Positions 38,398 to 48,152 of a stretch of 64,000 nt of DNA are shown here, one piece after another; position 1 is the first letter of the stretch; each line of letters starts with the position of its first letter. The notes beneath the pieces are model-generated. The model did no database searches, had not been told where the DNA came from, and worked only from the letters and a program-made list of their open reading frames with translations. The stretch lies in assembly GCA_003676145.1 (NCBI GenBank), contig NAUB01000022.1:274990-338989 (forward strand), read 5' to 3'. The translations under genes and the position numbers were made by a program. Origin of the DNA: a gamma proteobacterium symbiont of Stewartia floridana (GTDB lineage Bacteria > Pseudomonadota > Gammaproteobacteria > Chromatiales > Chromatiaceae).

Positions 38398-38443
38398 TGA
38401 ACATTCTTAAATTCAAATCATGCGAGCTGAGATACTGCAGCGC

Positions 38444-38821
38444 TCAATCCTGCTCGGGATCGAGTTGCCCTCTTGGACCGAACTCCATATCGAGGCGCTG
38501 GTCGATGCGGTAGCGGATCTTCTGCTCCAGTGTCGTATCCAGTTCATCGTGCAGGGCTCGTGTAATTTGCTCCCCGGCTTCCTCGATGGCACGTTCGAGT
38601 ACCTCAGACAGCATCTTGCTCAGATCATCCTGCAGCTGCTTTGCAATCTCGTCACGCATCGCCAGCAGAACTTCATCGTACTCGGGAATCCCACTATCCT
38701 CCGAGGCCTCGGGCAGCTTGGCAAAGGTGTGAAATTCTGAAGCCAGGTCATCGGGTTCGACGACATCCTCCAGTAGAGGTATCTCATCATCAACTTCCGG
38801 CTTTTTCTCTTCGTCGCTCAT
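38444..38821 (-). CDS. Acidic conserved hypothetical protein next to holC
   Basis: A 125-residue, very acidic, helical protein with a coiled-coil-like middle (LLAMRDEIAKQLQDDLSKML). Its ATG directly abuts the holC stop on the same strand, so it is cotranscribed with the DNA polymerase chi subunit gene and probably coupled to it. A homologous gene behind holC is common in gammaproteobacterial sulfur oxidisers (recollection, not checked). Function unknown. Confidence 0.75.
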   Translation of the reverse strand: MSDEEKKPEVDDEIPLLEDVVEPDDLASEFHTFAKLPEASEDSGIPEYDEVLLAMRDEIAKQLQDDLSKMLSEVLERAIEEAGEQITRALHDELDTTLEQKIRYRIDQRLDMEFGPRGQLDPEQD

Positions 38822-39250
38822 CTATCTGATATCATGTTTGTTCAACGGATAGCCCCGGTCGCGGTAGAATTTGAATCTCTCACGACCCGCGCTCACCACC
38901 GGAGGCTCCTGGTCGATGATTTCAGCAACCCGCTGGAATCGGCTAAAAAAGTTTGGCACCTCTCGGCTTAAATTTATCAGCACATCCTGCTCTTCTCCAG
39001 CTTCCTGCTGATGACTGATAATTACCGGAGTGACACTGTGATCGCAACGTTCGGCGATCCCATGAGGTACAAAACTGCCCTGACGAAAGGTCCAGAGCAG
39101 CCGTTCCATGTGTCTTGTCTCCTCTTCACTTTCAGTATGGATGAGGATGCGCCGTCCCTGGTGATAGATCTTTTCACACAGCCGGCAGGTCAAGGTGAAA
39201 CGATTCCCCCTGGAGCCTTCCTCAAGCACATAAAAGTCAATCTGTGTCAT
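38822..39250 (-). CDS. holC: DNA polymerase III subunit chi
   Basis: Clamp-loader accessory subunit that links the polymerase III holoenzyme to SSB. 142 residues, usual length. Family start QIDFYVLEEG, cysteine-containing CRLCEKIYHQGRRILIHTES, and LLWTFRQGSFVPHGI. It lies downstream of pepA by 31 bp, the classical pepA-holC arrangement of gammaproteobacteria. Confidence 0.93.
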   Translation of the reverse strand: MTQIDFYVLEEGSRGNRFTLTCRLCEKIYHQGRRILIHTESEEETRHMERLLWTFRQGSFVPHGIAERCDHSVTPVIISHQQEAGEEQDVLINLSREVPNFFSRFQRVAEIIDQEPPVVSAGRERFKFYRDRGYPLNKHDIR

Positions 39251-39281
39251 GCAGACTATCCACTCAAGCGCAACCCGCGAC

Positions 39282-40775
39282 TCATAAACCGCAGCGCCCC
39301 ATCAAAAAGCGCGTCAGCAGAGGAACCGGTCGACCTGTGGCGCCCTTTGCCGCACCTGAACGCCAGGCGGTACCGGCGATATCCAGATGAGCCCACTTGA
39401 ACTTCTTCGTATAACGGGAGAGAAAACAGGCCGCGGTGATGGTACCGGCGCCTTTTCCACCGATATTGGCCATGTCGGCAAAGTTGCTGTCGAGCTGCTC
39501 CTGGTACTCATCCCAGAGAGGCAGTTGCCAGGCCCGGTCACCACAGGATGAACCGGCATCCAGCAGCTCCTCTGCCAGCGACTCGTTATTTGCCATCAGA
39601 CCTGAGGCCTGATTGCCCAGCGCAACAATGCAGGCACCCGTCAGGGTGGCGATATCGATAACTGTGGCCGGATTGAAACGCTCACTGTAGGTCAGGGCAT
39701 CGCACAGGATCAGTCGTCCTTCCGCGTCGGTATTAAGCACTTCGATGGTCTGTCCGGACATACTGGTCACCACATCCCCCGGTTTGTTGGCATCCCCATC
39801 CGGCAGATTCTCGGAACTGGGAACCACGCCGATCAGATTGATCGGCAGATCCATCTCGAGGCAGGCCATCATGGTGCCGAAAACGGATGCACCACCACAC
39901 ATGTCATACTTCATCTCATCCATCGCCGCGGCCGGCTTGAGAGAGATGCCACCGGCATCGAAAGTCAGTCCCTTACCGACCAGCACTACCGGTTTGGCAT
40001 CCGCTTTGCCGCCCTGGTAGTTCATGATGATCAGTTTCGCAGGCTGCCGGCTGCCCCGGGAGACGGAGAGCAGGGCTCCCATACCCAGTTTCTCCATCTG
40101 TTTCTCTTCCAGCACCTGCACCTTCAGCTTGTCATGGGAGCGGCCCAGTTTTCGTGCCTGATCCGCCAGGTAGCTGGGGGTGCAATAGTTGCCGGGCAGA
40201 TTGCCCAGATCCTTGGTCAGTTTGATGCCTTTGGCAATGGCTTTGCCCTGCTGCAGCCCCTTCTGCGCCGTCTTCAGCTGCCGTCTGTCAGCGAGCCATA
40301 CCGCCAGCCGCTTGAGTGGACGTTGGCGTTTTTTGACCGAGCTCTTGGTCTCCGAGAACTGATACAGACTCTCTTCAGACTGGACGATGGTTTCCCGCAC
40401 GATCCCGGCCTCGGGGATATTGCTTACCGCCACGTCGCACAAACCCCACACCGCCTCGATGGCATGCCCTTCATTGAGGCTTTTTATGCTGGCTGTGAGG
40501 GCCTTCATATAGCGCTTGCGATTCAACTCGGATGCTTTACCCAATCCGAGCAGCAGAACCCGTTCCGCTTGAATCCCCGGTACATCATAAAGCATCAACT
40601 GCTGACCACTCTCACCATTCATGTCTCCCCGCTTGAGGATCTCCTTGAGATGGCCTTTGCTGGCTTTATCCACAAGCAGTGCCGAGGGCGAGAGTTGCCG
40701 TCTGGCAAACACCCCCAGTATCAAACAGGCGGTACGTTGTTTGGTCAGGTCACCGGTTTTGATGCTGTATTCCAT
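39282..40775 (-). CDS. pepA: Leucyl aminopeptidase PepA
   Basis: Two-metal M17 aminopeptidase; in E. coli PepA also binds DNA. 497 residues from the ATG at 40775, chosen because the upstream in-frame extension (to 40937) has no homology and GAAGAGG lies before this ATG. Metal-binding residues are in VLVGKGLTFDAGGISLKP and the signature NTDAEGRLILCDALTY. It is divergent from lptFG, as in many relatives. Confidence 0.95.
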   Translation of the reverse strand: MEYSIKTGDLTKQRTACLILGVFARRQLSPSALLVDKASKGHLKEILKRGDMNGESGQQLMLYDVPGIQAERVLLLGLGKASELNRKRYMKALTASIKSLNEGHAIEAVWGLCDVAVSNIPEAGIVRETIVQSEESLYQFSETKSSVKKRQRPLKRLAVWLADRRQLKTAQKGLQQGKAIAKGIKLTKDLGNLPGNYCTPSYLADQARKLGRSHDKLKVQVLEEKQMEKLGMGALLSVSRGSRQPAKLIIMNYQGGKADAKPVVLVGKGLTFDAGGISLKPAAAMDEMKYDMCGGASVFGTMMACLEMDLPINLIGVVPSSENLPDGDANKPGDVVTSMSGQTIEVLNTDAEGRLILCDALTYSERFNPATVIDIATLTGACIVALGNQASGLMANNESLAEELLDAGSSCGDRAWQLPLWDEYQEQLDSNFADMANIGGKGAGTITAACFLSRYTKKFKWAHLDIAGTAWRSGAAKGATGRPVPLLTRFLMGRCGL

Positions 40776-40993
40776 GAAGTCAAAGGCCTCTTCTAGTCGT
40801 TCTTTCTCATTGTGACACATCTTATGGGAGGCAAGAGATGCCGACAACCTGAAAATCGAAGGGATAGAAAAGTGTCTGACGTGTTCTATCCAGAGGTAGG
40901 GCTGTTTCCGATAGGATCCTGGCGTATCCGCCCCCATTTGCCGGTTAAAACAGATAACAATCAGGCAGGCAGAAGCCCTCGACTCTCTGCTGA

Positions 40994-41006
40994 TAGGGCC
41001 TGTTAA
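40994..41006 (-). repeat. Short dispersed repeat, inverted copy
   Basis: TAGGGCCTGTTAA, the reverse complement of the core TTAACAGGCCCTA found at 37213 and 48153. It sits between pepA and lptF, directly before a half palindromic element. Confidence 0.55.
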
Positions 41007-41018
41007 AATCTGTTTCCA

Positions 41019-41060
41019 TTTGCGGACTTAAGCCTGATTTGCGAGGATTTGCGGCGGAAC
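41019..41060. repeat. Half copy of the palindromic element family (B)
   Basis: ATTTGCGGACTTAAGCC followed by ATTTGCGAGGATTTGCGGCGG has the TTTGCG spacing of the right arms of the other copies, but no left arm was found nearby. It lies in the pepA-lptF promoter region. Confidence 0.55.
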
Positions 41061-41114
41061 AATCTGAATTGAATGAATGATCTCTGAAATAGACACCACT
41101 GTCGGGAAGCTGCG

Positions 41115-42221
41115 TTGATCACACTGATTGATCGCTATCTGCTGCGTGAGGTATTGAAGGCGATGTCGGCGATTCTGCTGGTATTGACCCTGATCCTATC
41201 CAGTAACAGCTTCATCAAGCTGCTCAAGGAGGTTGCTACCGGCGAGCTGCATGCGGAGCTGTTGGCCCAGGCCCTGGCACTGCAGATGGTGGTCTACTTC
41301 TCCCGCCTGATACCGCCGGCGTTCTTTTTTGCGGTGCTCTATGTGGTGGGCAGAATGTATCGGGACAGCGAGATGGTGGCCTTGGAGTCCTGCGGCATCG
41401 GCGGCATGCGGATCTACCGCTCTATGGTTCTGGTAGTTGTCCCGGTGGCCCTGATCACCGCTTGGCTCTCCCTCTATGTCACCCCCTGGGCCGGTCGCCT
41501 GAGTGCCGAACTGCTCAGCAGTCAGCAGGGAGAGGCGATGGAGCTGGCCGGGATCAGTGCCGGCCGCTTCAACGAATACAGTCAGGGCGATCTGGTGCTC
41601 TACGTGGAGGCCCTGGACAGTGATGAGCGCCGCATGCAGAAGGTCTTCGTACAACAGCGCCGGGAGGATGCATTGACCCTGGTGAGCGCGAAACGGGGCT
41701 ATCAGCGGATCGAAAACAGCACTGGCGACCGCTATCTGGTGCTGGAGGATGGGCTGCGGTATGCCGGTATACCGGGGCAGGCCGACTATCAGGTGAGTGA
41801 ATTTGATGAGTATGCACTGCTGATCAAGGCCTCATCCGGTGGGGAGGCGAAGGTGACCCGAAGATCCCTCTCCAGTTACGATCTGCTCCACTCGGATTCG
41901 ATCAAGGACCGGGCTGAATTCCAGGTCCGCCTCTCTCAGGTGCTGGGTTTGCTGGTGTTTGCCCTGTTGAGCCTTCCCCTGAGTCGGACTCTACCGAGAC
42001 AGGGCCCCTTTGGCCGGCTGGTCTTCGCCTTCGTACTCTACACCGTCTACCTGAGCCTGCAGGGTGCTGCGGAAAACTGGATGATCCACGCCCGTACACC
42101 GGAGTGGCTGGGTATCTGGTGGGTTCATCTGAGCCTGGCGATCGTCGGCTTGCTGATGCTGTTGCCCGATACACCGCCGCTGCGTCGTTTGCGACGCCGA
42201 CTGAGGGGGCAGCCGGCATGA
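41115..42221 (+). CDS. lptF: LPS export permease LptF
   Basis: Inner-membrane permease of the LptBFGC transporter that extracts lipopolysaccharide. 368 residues with six membrane segments (three N-terminal, three C-terminal) around a periplasmic beta-jellyroll. The start is TTG 41115 with GGAAG five bases upstream, giving MITLIDRYLLREVLKAM, the family N-terminus. Divergent from pepA and followed by lptG. Confidence 0.94.
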   Translation: MITLIDRYLLREVLKAMSAILLVLTLILSSNSFIKLLKEVATGELHAELLAQALALQMVVYFSRLIPPAFFFAVLYVVGRMYRDSEMVALESCGIGGMRIYRSMVLVVVPVALITAWLSLYVTPWAGRLSAELLSSQQGEAMELAGISAGRFNEYSQGDLVLYVEALDSDERRMQKVFVQQRREDALTLVSAKRGYQRIENSTGDRYLVLEDGLRYAGIPGQADYQVSEFDEYALLIKASSGGEAKVTRRSLSSYDLLHSDSIKDRAEFQVRLSQVLGLLVFALLSLPLSRTLPRQGPFGRLVFAFVLYTVYLSLQGAAENWMIHARTPEWLGIWWVHLSLAIVGLLMLLPDTPPLRRLRRRLRGQPA

Positions 42222-42383
42222 CCCTGGATTCCGCAGTTGACCACTCCATTCTGTTGCAAAGTCGGTAAATGAGATGAAAAAAGATTTGACAGAGGGTATC
42301 CCTCGCTGGGTAAGTCACGCTACAGGGCGAATTGCACGCTTGTGGGGGCGCACACTTCACCCTGTCCAACTGCGGATTCCAGG

Positions 42384-43448
42384 ATGATCACCACCCTGGA
42401 TCGCTACATCGGACGATCGGTACTCACCGGTGTACTGGCAGTGATGTTACTGCTGCTGGTACTGATCGGCTTTTTCGAGGTAGTGGCCGAACTGGAGGAT
42501 GTTGAGCGTGGCTATACCACCGGCAAGGCCTACAGCTATGTATTTCTGGGACTGCCACGATACATCTATGAGCTGTTTCCAGTGGCGACCCTGCTCGGCA
42601 GCCTGATCGGGCTGGGTGTCCTGGCGGGGAATTCGGAGCTGATGGCGATGCGTGCCGCCGGCATCTCCATCGCCAGGATCGTCGCATCGGTATTGAAGGC
42701 GGGTCTGCTGATTCTGGCGGCGGTAGTCTGGGTCGGTGAGTATCTGGCGCCTCTCACGGAACAGCAGGCGCAGCGCATGAAAATGGAGGCGCTCTCCGAT
42801 CAGATCAGTCTCAAGACCCGTTACGGATTCTGGTCCCGCGACGACAACACCTTCATCAATATCCGTCAGGTGCTGCCGGATGCGCAACTGGCCGAAGTCT
42901 CTCTGTATGAATACGATGGCGCCTCCCGCCTGCTCCGGGCGATCTATGCTGAACGGGCAAGTTATGAGTCGGATGGATGGATCTTACAGGGTGTCTCGGT
43001 GAGTCGCTTCAGCGATCAGCAGATCCAGGTCAGCCAGCAAAAAGAGCTCACCTGGGAGACCCAACTGGAACCCGCTTCCCTCGATGTATTGACGGTAAAA
43101 CCTCATATGCTGGCTGCCTGGGACCTGTGGCGCTACATCGATTATCTACGCAACAATGGGCAGGCATCGGTCAGTTATGAAGTTGCCTTCTGGGGAAAAC
43201 TCGCCGCACCTATGGTCACCCTGGTGATGCTGCTGTTGAGTATCCCTTTCGTGTTCGGCTCACTGCGCAGTGTGAGTGTGGGACAGCGGGTATTCGTCGG
43301 CGCCATGCTGGGCATTGTCTTCTACCTGCTCAATCGGGCCTTCTCCTATATGGCGGTGGTCTATTCGTTCAATGCCCTGTTCGCCACCGCTCTGCCGCTG
43401 CTGTTCTTCATGGGGCTGGCCTGGTGGATGTTCCGGCGGGTGCCTTAG
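42384..43448 (+). CDS. lptG: LPS export permease LptG
   Basis: Partner of LptF, 354 residues from the ATG at 42384 (MITTLDRYIGRSVLTG). Six membrane segments and the periplasmic domain (RYGFWSRDDNTFINIRQVLP). The final segments hold the usual family sequence LSIPFVFGSLRSVSVGQRVFVG. A 162-bp gap separates it from lptF, longer than usual. Confidence 0.94.
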   Translation: MITTLDRYIGRSVLTGVLAVMLLLLVLIGFFEVVAELEDVERGYTTGKAYSYVFLGLPRYIYELFPVATLLGSLIGLGVLAGNSELMAMRAAGISIARIVASVLKAGLLILAAVVWVGEYLAPLTEQQAQRMKMEALSDQISLKTRYGFWSRDDNTFINIRQVLPDAQLAEVSLYEYDGASRLLRAIYAERASYESDGWILQGVSVSRFSDQQIQVSQQKELTWETQLEPASLDVLTVKPHMLAAWDLWRYIDYLRNNGQASVSYEVAFWGKLAAPMVTLVMLLLSIPFVFGSLRSVSVGQRVFVGAMLGIVFYLLNRAFSYMAVVYSFNALFATALPLLFFMGLAWWMFRRVP

Positions 43449-43484
43449 TTTTCTCTCCGTGTAGCTATGGAGCCGTTGATTTAA

Positions 43485-43828
43485 GCCGCGAATGGACGCG
43501 AATCACCGCCAATGGCCGCAAAAAACAGTAGCGATCACCACTGTACCCTTTACTCAAGACTGGCCAAGGAGAGGCATCCAAGCCTCTCTCCATTGATGTA
43601 TGTAAGCCAGACTCACCCGGTAAACCTTGTATTGGGGTTGTTTTGAGTGATGAATATTGCTTACTCACACCCTATTTGGCTATCTCAATTCATACCACAA
43701 AGCTCGATAGGCGAGGGAAACCAACTGAACTTGATCCATCCGTATCCTATCGCTCAAAGGTAATGGAGTAGCAAAGATCATCTGCAGTTTTTTGCGACCA
43801 TTGGCGGTGATTTGCGTCCATTCGCGGC
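43485..43828. repeat. Palindromic intergenic element C
   Basis: Arms of 42 bp (43485-43526 and 43787-43828) are inverted repeats with very few mismatches: GCCGCGAATGGACGCGAATC pairs with the right arm ending TTTGCGTCCATTCGCGGC. About 260 bp of unrelated AT-rich sequence lies between. It is the largest copy in the window and follows lptG. Confidence 0.85.
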
Positions 43829-43953
43829 CAATGAAATATTCAGATAGTGGCAGTTTTTATTGAACTCCGCAGGCCGAAAAAAAGCACAAGACAAAACCCA
43901 TAATCTGGGTCTAAAATCCGCGCATATTCCTAATCGATCCGAGAAGTTGAATC

Positions 43954-45162
43954 ATGAGTCGAGTGTTGATAATCGGCGCCGGAGGTGTCGGCAGAGTCGT
44001 GACCCACAAGTGCGCCCAGGTACCCAAGGTTTTCACTGAGATCTGGCTTGCCAGCCGAACCCTCTCGAAGTGCGATCAGATTGCCAGTGAGATCAAATCC
44101 ACCACCATACGTACCGCCCAGGTGGATGCGGATCAAGTGCCTGAACTGGTTGAATTGATCAAACGGGTCAAGCCCGAACTGGTGATCAATGTGGCCCTGC
44201 CCTATCAGGACCTGACCATCATGGATGCCTGTCTCGAGACCGCTGTTCACTATCTGGATACAGCCAACTATGAGCCACCCGACGAAGCCAAATTCGAATA
44301 CAAATGGCAATGGGCCTACCAGGAGAGATTCCAGGCGGCGGGGTTGACCGCCCTGCTCGGATCCGGATTCGATCCCGGTGTCACCAATGTATTCACTGCG
44401 TACGCACTGAAACACCATTTCGACCGCATTCATCAGGTGGATATCCTCGACTGCAACGCCGGCGATCACGGCTACCCGTTCGCCACCAACTTCAATCCTG
44501 AGATCAATATCCGGGAGGTTACCGCCAACGGCCGGTTCTATGAAGATGGTCAATGGGTGGAAACCAGACCCATGCAGATCTCCCGGGTATTCGACTTTCC
44601 GGAGATCGGCCCACGCAAGATGTTCCTGCTCTACCATGAAGAGATGGAATCCCTGACCAAACATATCCCGGTGCAGCGGATGCGCTTCTGGATGACCTTT
44701 GGCGAAAGCTATCTGAAGCATCTCGAAGTGATCCAGAACCTGGGACTCGACAGCATTCAGCCCATCGAGTTTCAGGGCCAGCAGATCGTACCCTTGCAGT
44801 TTCTCAAAGCACTGTTGCCGGACCCAGCCACCCTCGGTCCCCGTACCAAGGGAAAAACCAATATCGGCTGCATCATCAAGGGTGAAAAATCGGGTCAGCC
44901 GGTCAGCCGCTATATCTACAATGTCTGCGACCATCAGGCCTGCTATCGGGAGACCCAGGCTCAGGGGGTCTCCTACACCACCGGTGTACCGGCAATGATC
45001 GGCGCCAAGATGATTCTGCAAGGCAAGTGGCGCAAGCCTGGTGTGTGGAATATGGAGCAGTACGATCCGGATCCCTTCATGGCGGATCTCAACCGATACG
45101 GCCTGCCCTGGCAGGACCTGGAATTTGACATCGATATCGATACCCTGCCTGTCGATGAGTAG
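43954..45162 (+). CDS. Carboxynorspermidine synthase (saccharopine dehydrogenase family)
   Basis: NADPH-dependent reductase that joins a diamine to aspartate semialdehyde to form carboxy(nor)spermidine. 402 residues; Rossmann GAGGVG at 8-13 and family segments INVALPYQDLTIMDACLETAVHYLDTANYE and GSGFDPGVTNVFTAYA. Its stop overlaps the start of the decarboxylase gene by 8 bp, and this pairing identifies the pathway. The product may be norspermidine or spermidine depending on diamine supply. Confidence 0.92.
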   Translation: MSRVLIIGAGGVGRVVTHKCAQVPKVFTEIWLASRTLSKCDQIASEIKSTTIRTAQVDADQVPELVELIKRVKPELVINVALPYQDLTIMDACLETAVHYLDTANYEPPDEAKFEYKWQWAYQERFQAAGLTALLGSGFDPGVTNVFTAYALKHHFDRIHQVDILDCNAGDHGYPFATNFNPEINIREVTANGRFYEDGQWVETRPMQISRVFDFPEIGPRKMFLLYHEEMESLTKHIPVQRMRFWMTFGESYLKHLEVIQNLGLDSIQPIEFQGQQIVPLQFLKALLPDPATLGPRTKGKTNIGCIIKGEKSGQPVSRYIYNVCDHQACYRETQAQGVSYTTGVPAMIGAKMILQGKWRKPGVWNMEQYDPDPFMADLNRYGLPWQDLEFDIDIDTLPVDE

Positions 45163-46291
45163 TGAATTCGACGCCCTGCCCTCACCCTGCTACCTGCTCG
45201 AAGCAGCCAGGCTGAGAGAAAACCTTCAGCTGATCGATCGGGTACAGCAGGCGTCCGGCTGCAATATCATTCTGGCTCTCAAGGGTTTTGCCATGTGGTC
45301 GGCCTTCCCGATGGTGAGGGAGTATCTGTCGGGCTGTTCCGCCAGCTCCTACAATGAGGCTCGCCTGGCGAAAACCCATTTCGGTGGACATGTTCATCTG
45401 TATGCTCCAGCCTACTCCGAAGCCGAATTCCCTGAGCTGTTGCCGTTGGCGGAAAGGATCAGCTTCAACTCCCTCTCCCAATGGCAGCGATTCGGCAATC
45501 AGGCCATTGCAGCCGGTAAATCCTGCGGCTTACGGGTCAATCCCGCGATCGATGAAGTGGCTACCGATCTCTACAACCCCTGTCACAGCCAATCCAGACT
45601 CGGCATCTCCGTTGAACAGGCTGCGCAGGATTTACCACCCGGCATCGAAGGCCTGCATGTACACGCCCTGTGTGAATCCGACGCCGATGCCAGCTTCAGA
45701 CTGATCCAGGCCATCGAGGAGAAGTTCGCTCACTGGCTGCCCAGCCTGAAGTGGTGCAATCTGGGTGGCGGCCATCTGATGACCCGACAGGGTTACGATG
45801 TGGACGGACTGATCGAGACTCTGAAAGGCTTTCGCCAACGCCATCCCCACCTGGATATCGTGCTTGAACCGGGCTCAGCCATCGCCTGGGATAGCGGCCC
45901 GTTGGTTGCCACGGTACTGGATCTGATCGAGCGTGGGGGTATTGCCATCGCGCTGTTGGATGTCTCGGCCACTGCCCACATGCCCGATATACTGGAGATG
46001 CCCTATCGGGCGGAAGTGCGTCATGGCGCTGAACCAGGCAGCCATGCCTATACCTATCGACTCACCGGCCCTACCTGCCTGGCCGGTGACATCATCGGGG
46101 ATTATGCATTCGAGCAACCGCTGCAAATCGGTGAGCGGATCGTGTTTGAGGATATGATTCACTACACGATGGTGAAAACCACCCAGTTCAACGGAGTCCC
46201 GCATCCGGCCATCGCGATTCGAAATGAACAGGGGGAGATCGAAGTGATCCGACAATTCGGCTATGACGATTATGAGAGCCGACTCTCATGA
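45155..46291 (+). CDS. nspC: Carboxynorspermidine decarboxylase
   Basis: PLP enzyme of the alanine racemase-fold decarboxylases, making (nor)spermidine. 378 residues starting at the ATG inside the end of the previous gene. PLP-lysine is Lys43 in ILALKGFAMW; the glycine loop is NLGGGHLMTRQGYD and substrate residues are in HALCESDAD and FEDMIHYTMVKTTQFNG. Polyamines of this route influence biofilm formation in Vibrio; the c-di-GMP-type gene next door makes such a link plausible here. Confidence 0.94.
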   Translation: MSSEFDALPSPCYLLEAARLRENLQLIDRVQQASGCNIILALKGFAMWSAFPMVREYLSGCSASSYNEARLAKTHFGGHVHLYAPAYSEAEFPELLPLAERISFNSLSQWQRFGNQAIAAGKSCGLRVNPAIDEVATDLYNPCHSQSRLGISVEQAAQDLPPGIEGLHVHALCESDADASFRLIQAIEEKFAHWLPSLKWCNLGGGHLMTRQGYDVDGLIETLKGFRQRHPHLDIVLEPGSAIAWDSGPLVATVLDLIERGGIAIALLDVSATAHMPDILEMPYRAEVRHGAEPGSHAYTYRLTGPTCLAGDIIGDYAFEQPLQIGERIVFEDMIHYTMVKTTQFNGVPHPAIAIRNEQGEIEVIRQFGYDDYESRLS

Positions 46292-46314
46292 TGGTGCTTA
46301 CGCAAAGCCTAATC

Positions 46315-46375
46315 GGTGGGGCATGGCTCCACCCTACAGCCTGAAATCAATGCTAGGGTGGAGCCATGCCCCACC
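46315..46375. repeat. Perfect 22-bp inverted repeat hairpin
   Basis: Arms 46315-46336 and 46354-46375 are exact reverse complements (GGTGGGGCATGGCTCC then ACCCTA), with a 17-nt loop. It lies between nspC and the convergent HD-GYP gene and could terminate both. The sequence type resembles REP elements. Confidence 0.85.
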
Positions 46376-46410
46376 ATTCTTGCTAAAACTTGGATTGGTG
46401 TTGACAGAGA

Positions 46411-47784
46411 CTAATCAAGCCGGTCAAAGATCTCCTGAATCGATTCGATGGATGCCTCGATGTGTTCCAGCATCATGGCGTCACGCGTTGCATCCGAATC
46501 GTTGTAACTGTGAAACATCCGAACGGTATTGCGTATCTGCCAGGTCAGCTCTTTGATCAATAACTCGATCTCATTGAATTCACCCAGGACCTGTTCATCA
46601 ACCCCGGACAGCTCTCTCTCCTTACACAGCCATGCAGCAATTTCACTACTCAACAGGCCGGACTCGTCCAGGGTAGAGCGTATTCTGCAGGTGACAGCGG
46701 CAATCGCGGAAAGCTGCTTCGCATCTTGCTGATCTATTCGCTCCTTGAGCTCCAACAGATTTTCGTGAATATCATCCAGTGCCTGCTTTGCCTCTCTAAG
46801 AATATCGATCTGCTTACCCAGATTTTTTGCATAATCCTTTGGACATTCATCAGCCCGCAGTCTGACCGGTTGCAGGCCTGACTTTTTGATGATGGACATG
46901 GTGGCGCGATAGACTTCGTAACCATTGGTGGTAGGGTTAAGCTGCAGGTATGGCTTGATATCACCAAGGGTTCGTTGGCTGTTTCGAAATGACTTGACCC
47001 GTATGGAATGGATACTGTCGGTCATGTTTATGATCTTGCCAGGATTACCGAGCTGCTCCTCTTTCAAGGCGAATGGATAGCCTGCGCCAAAACAGTCCTC
47101 ATGATGCTCTATGACGGCACGGGAGACCTCTGGATAGATGCCTGGCACTGAGTCAGCAATAATCTTACCCACGATGACATGGGCACGAACGGTACTCCAC
47201 TCCTGAGCAGAGAGTTTTCTGTTGCTGCAGACAATGTCAGGATCCAGATGAAGCAGTCCAATATCGTGCATCAGGGCGGCAACCAGGATATCCCGCCGCT
47301 CATCCATGCTCAGCCCCATCTCCCGTGCGATCATGCTGGAGAGCCAGGCAGAGAAGATGCTCTTTTCAAACTCGGAATGCATCTGTGCCTCAAGCACGGT
47401 CAGTTTTTGAGTCAGTAGCGGATGCAGTCTCTCCAGTTGCAGAAGTTTTTCGAACTCTGGTCCATATTGCAGGGCCTCATTCACTCTGTTCAGATCGGGG
47501 TATTTTTCCAACAGACGTCTGAATTCAGTGATCAGGGTCTGGGTATCCGCCTGATGTTCCAGGCCAATGTGGCTATCCAAAGGCTTCAGTAGCTTGTGCT
47601 TGATCAGCTGCTGTCGTACATCCCGATCGATGTTGATGCCCTTACGCGCCAGCAGCACGCCTTTGTCATTCAGAATATCGGATGTGGTGAACGCCTGGTT
47701 TCCCTTGCTTGAGATCTCTGACAAGTGAACAGAGTAGAAACCGTTCTTGGCGTGCTCTGTGTACTGCTGAATTAACTCTTCCAT
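46411..47784 (-). CDS. HD-GYP domain protein (probable c-di-GMP phosphodiesterase)
   Basis: A 457-residue soluble protein. The N-terminal DUF3391-like part (about 1-95, QLIKHKLLKPLD) precedes an HD-GYP domain: LMHDIGLLHLDPD, RAHVIVGKIIADSVP and HHEDCFGAGYP. GYP is intact, but the Asp of the usual HHE-x-x-D-G-x-GYP is replaced by Phe. A helical C-terminal part of about 150 residues is unusual. ATG 47784 is preferred over a GTG three codons upstream. Activity is not certain. Confidence 0.85.
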   Translation of the reverse strand: MEELIQQYTEHAKNGFYSVHLSEISSKGNQAFTTSDILNDKGVLLARKGINIDRDVRQQLIKHKLLKPLDSHIGLEHQADTQTLITEFRRLLEKYPDLNRVNEALQYGPEFEKLLQLERLHPLLTQKLTVLEAQMHSEFEKSIFSAWLSSMIAREMGLSMDERRDILVAALMHDIGLLHLDPDIVCSNRKLSAQEWSTVRAHVIVGKIIADSVPGIYPEVSRAVIEHHEDCFGAGYPFALKEEQLGNPGKIINMTDSIHSIRVKSFRNSQRTLGDIKPYLQLNPTTNGYEVYRATMSIIKKSGLQPVRLRADECPKDYAKNLGKQIDILREAKQALDDIHENLLELKERIDQQDAKQLSAIAAVTCRIRSTLDESGLLSSEIAAWLCKERELSGVDEQVLGEFNEIELLIKELTWQIRNTVRMFHSYNDSDATRDAMMLEHIEASIESIQEIFDRLD

Positions 47785-48003
47785 TACTACCACGTTCTAC
47801 AGCTACGTAGTTTTTACGACTTAAAAACTATCCCAAAATCACAATTTTTTATGGTCGTTGTTCTGTTATATGGAATCTTTAATCAAATCCCTGTCAGACT
47901 CACTCTACGGCCAACGCTCACTTTACTTTAGAGACTTAGGGCTTAGGATCTGATTGTGCCAATCCAACAGGACCTGCCCCGAATGGCAATTACTTAAGAA
48001 ATT

Positions 48004-48105
48004 GACCGCCAATGATCGCCAATCACCGCGAATCTTCGCTAATGGACTCCTCTGCATCAGGATTTTTTGCGGCATTTTGCGGTGACTGGCGTTCATTGGC
48101 GGTTA
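48004..48105. repeat. Palindromic intergenic element D
   Basis: GACCGCCAATGATCGCCAAT at 48004 pairs with GGCGTTCATTGGCGGTT ending at 48105; the arms face each other over only about 20 bp. It is the compact form of the family. Confidence 0.8.
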
Positions 48106-48152
48106 ACCTATTAGGCTGACCCAGCTTCTCTGGCCGTGAATGACTTAAGCAA

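Noticed and set aside
40776..40937. N-terminal extension of PepA to 40937
   Set aside because: The extra 54 residues have no homology to PepA, and the ATG at 40775 has a ribosome-binding site and family-like start.
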